Assembly (NCBI RefSeq): GCF_002115745.1
Contig: NZ_JFKB01000002.1
Coordinates: 248,001-312,000, forward strand
Reading direction: 5' to 3'
DNA length: 64,000 bases
Source: Thalassospira alkalitolerans
Lineage (GTDB): Bacteria > Pseudomonadota > Alphaproteobacteria > Rhodospirillales > Thalassospiraceae
Within the stretch, counting starts at the first letter, position 1. Every line of letters starts with the position of its first letter. The notes under the pieces were generated by a model, which was not told the origin of the DNA, ran no database searches, and saw only the letters and a list, made by a program, of their open reading frames with translations. The translations under genes and the position numbers were made by a program. Below are positions 38,350 through 46,128 of the stretch, piece after piece.

Positions 38350-38874
38350 ATGGCGCGCAACAGCGCATCGGTTCTGATCGCAAGTTTTCAGGAAAATTAC
38401 GAACAGCTTTTCCGGTTTCTGACCCGAAAGCTGAACGGTGATTGTGAACGCGCGGCCGATGTGGTTCAGGATACTTATATCCGTCTCGCCGATACGCCCG
38501 ACCCGGGCGAGGGGATCGATAATCCGCGTGCCTATATCTATCGGGTTGCCGGGAACCTTGCGATTGACTGGTTGCGGCGTGAAAAGCGCATCACGGCCAA
38601 TCATGATGTCAGCGAAGATGCCGACACCATCCACGACCCCAAACCCGGCCCTGAACACATCATTTTGGGGCGTGAACAGATTTTGTTGCTTGATAAGGCA
38701 CTGCAAAAGCTGCCAGAAAAGCCCCGTGCTGCATTGTTGATGTTTCGGGTGGATGGATTGTCTCACAGCGAAATCGCACAGCGGTTAGGTGTATCAAACA
38801 GCATGGTTGCCAAATATATCGCCCGTGCCTTGCAGCATTGCCGCGATGAACTTTTACGCGGGGGGGAAAAATAA
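38350..38874 (+). CDS. FecI-type ECF RNA polymerase sigma factor
   Basis: 174 residues. Sigma-2 helices (QENYEQLFRFLTRKLNGDCERAADVVQDTYIRLA, NPRAYIYRVAGNLAIDWLRR) and sigma-4 (LQKLPEKPRAALLMFRVDGLSHSEIAQRLGVSNSMVAKYIARALQHCRDEL) fit the iron-starvation FecI group. It should direct RNA polymerase to the TonB receptor promoter when the receptor senses a ferric siderophore. ATG 38350 follows GGGAAG; a GTG at 38335 is an alternative. It is controlled by the Fur box just upstream and followed by its FecR partner. Confidence 0.93.
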   Translation: MARNSASVLIASFQENYEQLFRFLTRKLNGDCERAADVVQDTYIRLADTPDPGEGIDNPRAYIYRVAGNLAIDWLRREKRITANHDVSEDADTIHDPKPGPEHIILGREQILLLDKALQKLPEKPRAALLMFRVDGLSHSEIAQRLGVSNSMVAKYIARALQHCRDELLRGGEK

Positions 38875-38968
38875 TGACAAAATTTGTTGTGGAATTACCC
38901 TGCGCCAAACGTCTTAAAGATAGGAAGCCTGCGGCACGGGCAAACAGGAACGCGTTTCGGGGTATCGG

Positions 38969-40033
38969 GTGTTGACGACCGGCTTATCGGATCAACAATC
39001 AGGCAGAACGCTAGTGGCGACTGATCTTGGCGATCAGGCGATTGAATGGCTGGTGATGCTGCAATCAGGCGACGCAACGGCGCGGGATCGTGCGGGCTTT
39101 GCCGATTGGTGCGCCCAAAGCCCCGATCATGCCCGCGCGGTTGCCGAAGCCAGAAGCCTGTTGGCCGGGATTGATGAAACTAAAATCGCGCAGCAATGGC
39201 GCGATAATCGCGACATCGGCGCGGCGGTTGGCGCGATGGCATCGCCCGCGCCCGCGCCGATAACAGGGCACCGAAAGTCTTTCCCCAAATCCCGCCCCAA
39301 ATCACACATGCGCCGGGCAGGCAAAGCCGCAATTTGGGCCGCGACGGTATGTATCTTGATGGTTGCGATTTTGGGCGGGGTGGAAGCCATCGGTCCAATT
39401 GCGCGCTGGACCGCAGATTACAGTACCGCCACCGGGCAACAGCGCACGGTCGTGCTGGGGGATGGATCGATGGCGCATATGAATACGGCATCGGCTTTTT
39501 CGGTGGATTTTTCCGGGCCGCGCCGCGAAATCCATCTTGAAGCCGGGGAAGTGATATTTGACGTTGCCAAGGATGCCAGCCATCCCTTTGTCGTTTCCGC
39601 CAACGGGGGCGAGGCGCGTGCCGTGGGCACCATTTATGGCGTGCGCCTGGATGGGGATGTGACCGATGTTACCGTGCGGGAAGGCATTGTTGATGTGTCT
39701 AATGGTGATCATGAAACCCGACGCATTACCGTCGGGCAGCAAGCCCGTTATCGCGGGGATGGCAAGGTGGAATACATCGAAAATGCCGATCTTGCGGCCT
39801 ATGGCAGTTGGCAGCGCGGCAAGCTGATTTTTAATCAGCGCAGACTGGGGGATGTGATCGGCGAAGTTGCGCGTTATCAGCGTGGCCAGATCGTGATCGC
39901 CCGGGAAGCCCTTCGTGATCTTAAGGTTACCGGGGTGTTTGCGATCGATGATCTGAATGCGTTGCTGGCATCGATTGAACAAACAACATCGGCGCGCGTT
40001 ACCCATCTGCCGCTTTTGGCCGTCATTTATTAG
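38969..40033 (+). CDS. FecR-type anti-sigma transmembrane sensor
   Basis: 354 residues. An N-terminal DUF4880 region (AIEWLVMLQSGDATARDRAGFADWCAQSPDHARAVAEA) binds the sigma factor, one membrane helix lies near residues 118-140, and a periplasmic FecR domain follows (QRTVVLGDGSMAHMNTASAFSVDF, HLEAGEVIFDVAKDASHPFVV, AVGTIYGVRLDGDVTDVTVREGIVDV). It carries the signal from the TonB receptor to the FecI sigma factor. GTG 38969 is used, but a GTG 15 codons later is possible; neither has a strong ribosome-binding site. Confidence 0.9.
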   Translation: MLTTGLSDQQSGRTLVATDLGDQAIEWLVMLQSGDATARDRAGFADWCAQSPDHARAVAEARSLLAGIDETKIAQQWRDNRDIGAAVGAMASPAPAPITGHRKSFPKSRPKSHMRRAGKAAIWAATVCILMVAILGGVEAIGPIARWTADYSTATGQQRTVVLGDGSMAHMNTASAFSVDFSGPRREIHLEAGEVIFDVAKDASHPFVVSANGGEARAVGTIYGVRLDGDVTDVTVREGIVDVSNGDHETRRITVGQQARYRGDGKVEYIENADLAAYGSWQRGKLIFNQRRLGDVIGEVARYQRGQIVIAREALRDLKVTGVFAIDDLNALLASIEQTTSARVTHLPLLAVIY

Positions 40034-40228
40034 GCATGTTTTATCGCCCGAACGCCGGTGATGCGCCTTCATTTTCGGTTGTTTTCCGGTGTGTTCGACG
40101 GACATCCAATTTTTTTTAAAAGTTTTTGGTGCAAATCGCATTGGCCGGTTTCGTCTTACTGATAACAGCGAATGATTTCGGTTCTTAATTTCATTCGCAA
40201 AGGGTTATCAAACGAAAAGGCTTATCGA

Positions 40229-42745
40229 ATGGAATTGAGTGCTTGTGGCGTTCGGGGAACTTCCGGGAATGCTGGTGTAGGGAAATTAACGGGCGGCGGG
40301 AATAACGGCATCACCATGATGCGCCGTCTTGCGGCGACCACCGTGATTTCCGGTTTTGTTGCCGTGACACCGGTTTCGGTTTTTGCTGCCAATGTGAACT
40401 TGAATGTTGCGGATGGTCCAACCCAGGTTGCGCAATCGACAATGGTCGATTTTAACATCCCGGCACAGGGGCTTGACCGGGCACTGACCAGCTTTGCCGA
40501 TCAGGCTAATCTGCGTTTGTTCTTTCCGTCCGAAGGGCTGGAAAACCTGACTGCGCCCGCAATCAAAGGCGTGTTTGGTGTTGATGCCGCCCTTGGCCAG
40601 CTTTTAAGCGGATCGGGTTATACTTGGCGCTTTACCGAAGACGACACCATCACCATCGAAAAAGTCATCAGCGACGGTGAAACGGTTCTTGATCCGGTCC
40701 GGATTGAAGCCAATGCGGTGAAAGAACGGGCGGATGGCCCGGTTGTGGGCTATGTCGCGACCCAGTCACGGGCGGCGACTAAAACCAGCACACCGATCCT
40801 TGAAACAGCACAGTCGATTTCAGCCGTGACCGCCGATCAGATCAAGGATCAGGGATCGCAATCGGTTATGGAAGCGGTGCGATATACCCCCGGTGTATTC
40901 ACCGGACAGGTCGGGGCATCCAATCGTTATGACTATATCATCATGCGGGGTTTGTCAGAAAACAGCATCGATAATATCTATCTTGATGGCATGAAAATGA
41001 TGGGGGATAATTCGACCTATAGCTCGATGCAGGTCGATCCCTATTTCATTGAACGGGCAGATGTTGTTAAGGGGCCAGCATCGGTTCTTTATGGTCGCAG
41101 TTCGCCGGGCGGCCTTGTTGCACTTTCAAGCAAGGCACCGGAATTTGAACAGAAGGCCGAGGCCGAAGTTTCCTATGGCAATCGCAATCAGCGGGCATTC
41201 GCCTTTGACGTGACCGGACCATTGACCGAGGGGGACAGGCTTGCCTATCGCGTGGTTGGCAAGGTTGATGCGCAAGATACGCAATTTAAATATGTCGAAG
41301 AAGAACGCTATGTTTTTGCCCCGTCGCTAACGGCCAATTTTACCGATGATACCCGTTTGACCGTGCAGGCATATCTGCAACGTGACCCCGAAGGGGGCTG
41401 GCATAACGGATCACCGGCCGAAGGCACGCTTTATCCCAGAAACGGACAATATATTTCGCGGGATTTCTTTGACGGTGCGCCCGATCTTGAAAAATTTGAT
41501 CGTGTTCAGAACATGATCGGATACGAGTTCGAACATGATTTCGATCAGGACTGGACGATACGTCACAAGCTTAGATATCTCAGTTCCAGTGTCGATATTG
41601 ATCAGGTCTATCAGACCGGTTGGTCAGGGACATCCAACGAGCTTAAGCGTTCGTATTATGGCGGTGATGAAACCCTGCGTGCGCTGGCCTCTGATAACCA
41701 GCTTGAAGGCGCTTTTTCAAGCGGGGTGGTTGATCATACGATCTTGGCCGGGCTTGATTATCAGCACCGCCGGGCACGGGCCAATCACTGGTATCAGACG
41801 GCATCCAATATTGATGCCTTTAACCCGGTTTACAGTGGTTCCGGGGTGACTTTCGGGGCGCCGTATCGCAAAAACACCAAGGAACTCGACCAGACGGGGG
41901 TCTATGTTCAGGATCAATTGGCCTATGAAAATTGGCGTTTGTCACTTGGCCTGCGTCAGGATTGGCTGGAAACAACAAACCTGAACCGTCTGACCAATGC
42001 CAGCACGGGGCAGGATCGCGACAAGCTAACAAAGCGTGCGGGATTGCTTTATCTTTTTGATAATGGCATTGCGCCCTATATCAACTATTCAGAATCCTTT
42101 GATCCCAGCCTGTATAACGATGCGAACGGGGATCCGATTGAACCGACCGAGGGCCGCCAATACGAAGCGGGGATTAAATTCCAGCCGAACGGCAGCGAGA
42201 CGATATTGAGTGCGGCGGTCTTTAATATCAATCAGGACAATGTCGCGCTTTATAACTCTGGCACCCTTGCCTATGACCCGGCGGGATCGATTGAAAGCCG
42301 GGGGCTTGAACTTGAAGCACGCGGGAAAATCAGCGAAAACATCAATGTGATTGCAAGCTATACCTTTACCGATGCGCAATATGATGCACCGGGCGACAGC
42401 AAGGATGGCAAGCAGCCGATGCAGGTTCCCGAACACATGGCGTCATTGTGGGGCCATTATCAGTTCATGTCAGGTGCGCTGAACGGGCTTGGACTGGGGG
42501 CTGGCGTGCGTTATGTCGGCGAAACCTGGGCCAATGCGGTGAATACGCAAAAAGTTCCCGATTATGCGGTTCTTGATTTTGCGCTGAATTATGATTTGGC
42601 GCATGTCGGGCTGGAAAACCTTGATTTCCGTTTGAATGTGAACAACCTGCTGGACGAAGAATACATCGCATCCTGCTATACGCTGGCGAACTGTTACTAT
42701 GGGGCAGAACGGTCGATCCTTGGCACGTTGCGTTACAAGTTCTAA
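40229..42745 (+). CDS. TonB-dependent ferric-siderophore receptor with STN signalling domain
   Basis: 838 residues. A signal sequence (cleavage after VFA) is followed by an STN signalling domain (FNIPAQGLDRALTSFADQANL, GVDAALGQLLSGSGYTWRF), then the plug with TKTSTPILETAQSISAVTADQI and MRGLSENSIDNIYLDGMKMMGD and a 22-strand barrel ending YKF. Cysteines in SCYTLANCYYGAERS near the end resemble ferrichrome/ferrioxamine receptors (FhuA-FoxA group); the siderophore identity is not certain. The STN domain contacts FecR, completing a FecIRA-type surface signalling system. ATG 40229 with AAAAGG eight bases upstream is preferred to 40172. No siderophore permease genes are nearby. Confidence 0.92.
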   Translation: MELSACGVRGTSGNAGVGKLTGGGNNGITMMRRLAATTVISGFVAVTPVSVFAANVNLNVADGPTQVAQSTMVDFNIPAQGLDRALTSFADQANLRLFFPSEGLENLTAPAIKGVFGVDAALGQLLSGSGYTWRFTEDDTITIEKVISDGETVLDPVRIEANAVKERADGPVVGYVATQSRAATKTSTPILETAQSISAVTADQIKDQGSQSVMEAVRYTPGVFTGQVGASNRYDYIIMRGLSENSIDNIYLDGMKMMGDNSTYSSMQVDPYFIERADVVKGPASVLYGRSSPGGLVALSSKAPEFEQKAEAEVSYGNRNQRAFAFDVTGPLTEGDRLAYRVVGKVDAQDTQFKYVEEERYVFAPSLTANFTDDTRLTVQAYLQRDPEGGWHNGSPAEGTLYPRNGQYISRDFFDGAPDLEKFDRVQNMIGYEFEHDFDQDWTIRHKLRYLSSSVDIDQVYQTGWSGTSNELKRSYYGGDETLRALASDNQLEGAFSSGVVDHTILAGLDYQHRRARANHWYQTASNIDAFNPVYSGSGVTFGAPYRKNTKELDQTGVYVQDQLAYENWRLSLGLRQDWLETTNLNRLTNASTGQDRDKLTKRAGLLYLFDNGIAPYINYSESFDPSLYNDANGDPIEPTEGRQYEAGIKFQPNGSETILSAAVFNINQDNVALYNSGTLAYDPAGSIESRGLELEARGKISENINVIASYTFTDAQYDAPGDSKDGKQPMQVPEHMASLWGHYQFMSGALNGLGLGAGVRYVGETWANAVNTQKVPDYAVLDFALNYDLAHVGLENLDFRLNVNNLLDEEYIASCYTLANCYYGAERSILGTLRYKF

Positions 42746-42762
42746 ATTTTGGCAATTGCGTC

Positions 42763-42793
42763 AAAAGGCCGTGGCATTGCGCCACGGCCTTTT
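42763..42793 (+). terminator. Rho-independent terminator after the TonB receptor gene
   Basis: AAAAGGCCGTGGC and GCCACGGCCTTTT form a perfect 13-pair stem with a five-base loop. The final T run is part of the stem. Confidence 0.85.
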
Positions 42794-42859
42794 GCGTTTC
42801 GGCGACAAACCTATATAAGGCAGCACAGAGAGAGAACAAATTGAACCAGAAATTCCGCC

Positions 42860-44020
42860 ATGACGGTTGTTGCTGCCATCACCTTTGAAGACCTTCAGGC
42901 CAAAGCCCGTGAAATCGGCTTTGATGTTTGTGGTGTGGCGCGCCCGCAGATTGACGAACGCAATCAGCGACGGTTGGATGAATTCGTCGCCGGGGCCGAA
43001 TACGGCACCATGGACTGGATGAATGATCCGGAACGCTTGCCGCGCCGCCGTGACCCCAAGGTGCTGTGGCCCGAGGTCAAATCTGTGATTGTTCTGGGGT
43101 CCAACTATGGCCCGGCGGAAAATCCCCTGACGCTTTTGGATCATCCGGACCGGGCGATGATTTCGGTCTATGCCAAGAACCGTGATTATCACGATTTGAT
43201 CAAAAAACGTCTGAAACAACTGGCGCGCTGGATGATCGAACAGGCGCAGAAATCAGGCGTGGGCGGCGAACAGGTTAAGGTTTTTGTCGACACGGCACCG
43301 GTTCTGGAAAAACCATTGGGGCAGGCGGCGGGCATTGGCTGGCAGGGTAAGCATACCAATCTGGTATCGCGTGAATATGGTAGTTGGCTTTTTCTGGGCG
43401 AGGTTTTTACCACCCTTGAATTTGATCTGGCGGAACCGGAAATCGATCATTGCGGGTCTTGTTCCAATTGTTTGTCGGCTTGTCCTACCGATGCTTTCCC
43501 TGCCCCCTACAAGCTTGATGCGCGCAAATGCATTTCGTATCTGACGATCGAACATGATGGCCTGATCCCGATCGAGTTCCGTCGTGCGATGGGCAATCGG
43601 ATTTATGGCTGTGATGATTGTCTGGCGGTCTGCCCGTGGAATAAATTCGCCAGCCGAACACAGGAATTGGCGTTTATCCCGCGCGCTGAACTGACCGCGC
43701 CAAGGCTGGCTGATTTTCTTGATCTTGATGACGCGGCATTTCGGACTTTCTTTACCGGATCACCGATCAAGCGGATCGGGCGGGCCAAATTTCTGCGCAA
43801 TGTCTTAACCGCGGTTGGCAACAGTGCGGTGATCTCGCTTGTACCACGTGTGGAAAACCTGCTGACGGACGAAAGCCCGCTTGTGCGCGGATCAGCGGTT
43901 TGGGCGCTGGCGCAATTGACCAATGCGGATGCGTTTGACGACCTGCGTGCCCGGCATGAACAGCTCGAAAGCGATCCGGTCGTTCTGGCGGAATGGTCCC
44001 GTCCGAGCGCTGTAATTTAG
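42860..44020 (+). CDS. queG: Epoxyqueuosine reductase
   Basis: 386 residues. The cobalamin-binding N-terminal domain contains DTAPVLEKPLGQAAGIGWQGK with the catalytic Asp (about residue 144). Two [4Fe-4S] clusters are bound by CGSCSNCLSACP and CDDCLAVCPWN. A C-terminal HEAT-like repeat (VPRVENLLTDESPLVRGSAVWALAQL) binds tRNA. It reduces epoxyqueuosine to queuosine, the last step of the pathway encoded by queA-tgt-queF 5 kb upstream. An iron-signalling block lies between the two parts. The stop overlaps the end of the convergent phosphodiesterase gene by four bases. Confidence 0.95.
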   Translation: MTVVAAITFEDLQAKAREIGFDVCGVARPQIDERNQRRLDEFVAGAEYGTMDWMNDPERLPRRRDPKVLWPEVKSVIVLGSNYGPAENPLTLLDHPDRAMISVYAKNRDYHDLIKKRLKQLARWMIEQAQKSGVGGEQVKVFVDTAPVLEKPLGQAAGIGWQGKHTNLVSREYGSWLFLGEVFTTLEFDLAEPEIDHCGSCSNCLSACPTDAFPAPYKLDARKCISYLTIEHDGLIPIEFRRAMGNRIYGCDDCLAVCPWNKFASRTQELAFIPRAELTAPRLADFLDLDDAAFRTFFTGSPIKRIGRAKFLRNVLTAVGNSAVISLVPRVENLLTDESPLVRGSAVWALAQLTNADAFDDLRARHEQLESDPVVLAEWSRPSAVI

Positions 44021-44793
44021 TCGAACTGCACCGTTTCATAGTGATAGCGCACATTGCCTGCCGGATCGGTCAGGACAATGCCAAACATCGGTTTTAAGGG
44101 CGCGCGATCTTCCAGGTCTTCTTCCTTTTCGTGGCGCATATCAAACGGTTCGCCCTTTTGACTGCTGCCGCCAACGACAAAGGGAATTCCCTGCCAAACA
44201 CCGGTGCTGGGGCGATGCAAATGGCCCATGAACATGTGTTTGATTTGTGGATTGTCTTGGACGATGGCGGCCAGTTCGGCATCGGCATCCATCCGGATCG
44301 AGTCTAGAAACGGCAATCCCATTTCAAGCGGCGGATGATGCATAAACAGGAAGGTTGGCAGGTCTCGATGGCTGGCAAGTTCGTGTTTTAACCAATCCAG
44401 TCGGGCTTGGCACATTGTACCGTGATGCGCGCCGGGGACGATGGTATCAAGCATCACAAAGCGGATGCCATCAAAGGTGTGACCGTGATTGATAAAGCCG
44501 TTGTCATCATGCGGGGTATCGGGAAAGGCATCCAGCAATGGCGCGCGACTATCGTGATTGCCCGGAATCATGATAAACGGCATTTCTAGGGTCGCAAACA
44601 GCTCGACCGCATGATCAAACTGTTCGGGCCGTCCATGATGGGTGATGTCGCCGGTAATGACGCAAATCTCGGCATCGCCATGATATTCATTGATCTCGTC
44701 AATGACAGTGCGCAGCGTATCACCGGCATGGGGCGGGCGCGAAAGATCATCGCGGGCCAGCAGATGCGTGTCGGAAAGATGTATGAATTTCAT
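44017..44793 (-). CDS. Calcineurin-like phosphodiesterase (GpdQ/CpdA group)
   Basis: 258 residues with all five metallophosphoesterase blocks: SDTH (residues 7-10), GDITHHG, GNHD, MHHPP and GHLHRP. These ligate a binuclear metal centre. GpdQ enzymes cleave glycerophosphodiesters and CpdA cleaves cAMP; sequence does not settle which this is, though GDITHHG and PFIMIPGNHDSR fit the GpdQ side. ATG 44793 is preferred over 44799 because AAGG is seven bases upstream. It converges with queG and their last four bases overlap. Confidence 0.85.
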   Translation of the reverse strand: MKFIHLSDTHLLARDDLSRPPHAGDTLRTVIDEINEYHGDAEICVITGDITHHGRPEQFDHAVELFATLEMPFIMIPGNHDSRAPLLDAFPDTPHDDNGFINHGHTFDGIRFVMLDTIVPGAHHGTMCQARLDWLKHELASHRDLPTFLFMHHPPLEMGLPFLDSIRMDADAELAAIVQDNPQIKHMFMGHLHRPSTGVWQGIPFVVGGSSQKGEPFDMRHEKEEDLEDRAPLKPMFGIVLTDPAGNVRYHYETVQFD

Positions 44794-44870
44794 AAGCATG
44801 CCTTATCATAAACTTGTGATGCCACCGGCATGATGATCAAATTTCCGCCGATTGGGAAGATATACAGGCG

Positions 44871-45137
44871 ATGAGTACTGACGTTCGCAAAAGATCTGTG
44901 ACAATTGCCGGACACCGGACCAGTTTCTCGCTTGAAGATGCTTTCTGGACCGAGTTGCAGGGCATTGCCACACGACGCGATATGGCGATTGCCGAACTGG
45001 TGGCCGAGGTTGATGAAGGCCGCGATGGCAACCTTTCAAGCGCGCTTCGGCTTTATGTGCTGGGTGATTTGCAGGAACGCCTTGAAATGGCAGGCGACGC
45101 CGGAAAACTGATAACAGGGGATATCGTAAATGACTGA
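44871..45137 (+). CDS. Small ribbon-helix-helix domain protein
   Basis: 88 residues. The RHH pattern is a strand KRSVTIAGHRTSFSLEDAFWTELQGIATRRDMAIAELVAEVDEG followed by a helical C-terminus LSSALRLYVLGDLQERLEMAG, matching the family called ribbon-helix-helix domain protein in alphaproteobacteria. It is probably a dimeric DNA-binding protein. Its stop overlaps the epimerase gene by eight bases, so it heads an operon with the epimerase and the asparagine synthetase. Confidence 0.75.
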   Translation: MSTDVRKRSVTIAGHRTSFSLEDAFWTELQGIATRRDMAIAELVAEVDEGRDGNLSSALRLYVLGDLQERLEMAGDAGKLITGDIVND

Positions 45138-46107
45138 AATGGCCTGCATTGCTGTGACCGGCGCAAATGGTTTTGTAGGGCGGGCTGTCTGCAAATCCCT
45201 TTTGGGCAAGGGCTATAAAGTGCGTGCCTTGTTGCGTCGCGCCGATGTTGCCCCTGAATTTAACGATGTTGTCGGTCTGGACGTGCGTGTTGTTGGCGAA
45301 ATTAACGGAACAACCGATTGGGCAGGGCATTTGACGGATGTGCAGGGCGTTATTCATCTGGCCGCGCGGGTGCATGTAATGAACGACCAGTCGGATGATC
45401 CGTTGTCTGCATTTCGAGCGGTCAATGTGGATGGCACGGCGCGCCTTGCCCGTGCCGCAAGGGCCGCCGGGGTTGATCGATTTGTCTTTATGAGTTCGAT
45501 TAAGGTCAATGGCGAGGCAACGATAGACAGTGCTTTTGACGAAAGCAGTCCTGCTGCGCCAGAAGACCCATACGGGAAATCCAAGGCAGAAGCCGAAGGC
45601 ATCCTTTGGGAAATTGCCGGGGAAACCGGACTTGAAGTCGTGATCTTGCGGCCGCCATTGGTTTATGGACCAAATGTCGGCGCAAATTTTGCCGCACTTA
45701 TAAAGCTGGTCGGGCGGGGAATTCCCTTGCCTTTTGGGGCGATTGGCAATCATCGGTCGCTTGTTCATGTTGATAATCTTGCCGATGCCTGTGTGACGGC
45801 GGTCGGGCATGGGGCTGCGGCCAACAAAACCTTCCTTGTGTCGGATGGTGTTGATCACTCGATTGGTCAAATGGTCCGGTTGTTGGGCGAGGGGATGGGT
45901 AAAAAGCCGATATTAGTACCGGTTCCGGAAGGTGTTTTGACCCTGTTGGGAAGGTTGACGGGCAAAACGGCGCAAATTTCGCGATTAACCGGTTCATTGC
46001 AAATAGACAGTCGGGCCATTCGGCGAACATTGAACTGGCAACCACCAGTGGATGCGTTTGACGGATTGCGTCGGACCGGTGCCTGGTTTGCTGCGAAAAA
46101 CAGTTAG
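45130..46107 (+). CDS. NAD-dependent epimerase/dehydratase (extended SDR, UDP-sugar type)
   Basis: 325 residues. The Rossmann nucleotide motif is TGANGFVG near the N-terminus, followed by HLAARVHVMNDQ, the catalytic SSIKVNG serine and DPYGKSKAEAE (YxxxK), and the late VHVDNLADACV. It resembles UDP-glucose 4-epimerase family proteins of surface polysaccharide loci. The substrate cannot be named. It overlaps the RHH gene and is followed by an asparagine synthetase 21 bases later. Confidence 0.85.
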   Translation: MTEMACIAVTGANGFVGRAVCKSLLGKGYKVRALLRRADVAPEFNDVVGLDVRVVGEINGTTDWAGHLTDVQGVIHLAARVHVMNDQSDDPLSAFRAVNVDGTARLARAARAAGVDRFVFMSSIKVNGEATIDSAFDESSPAAPEDPYGKSKAEAEGILWEIAGETGLEVVILRPPLVYGPNVGANFAALIKLVGRGIPLPFGAIGNHRSLVHVDNLADACVTAVGHGAAANKTFLVSDGVDHSIGQMVRLLGEGMGKKPILVPVPEGVLTLLGRLTGKTAQISRLTGSLQIDSRAIRRTLNWQPPVDAFDGLRRTGAWFAAKNS

Positions 46108-46128
46108 ACCTTCGCAAGGAGAAATCTG

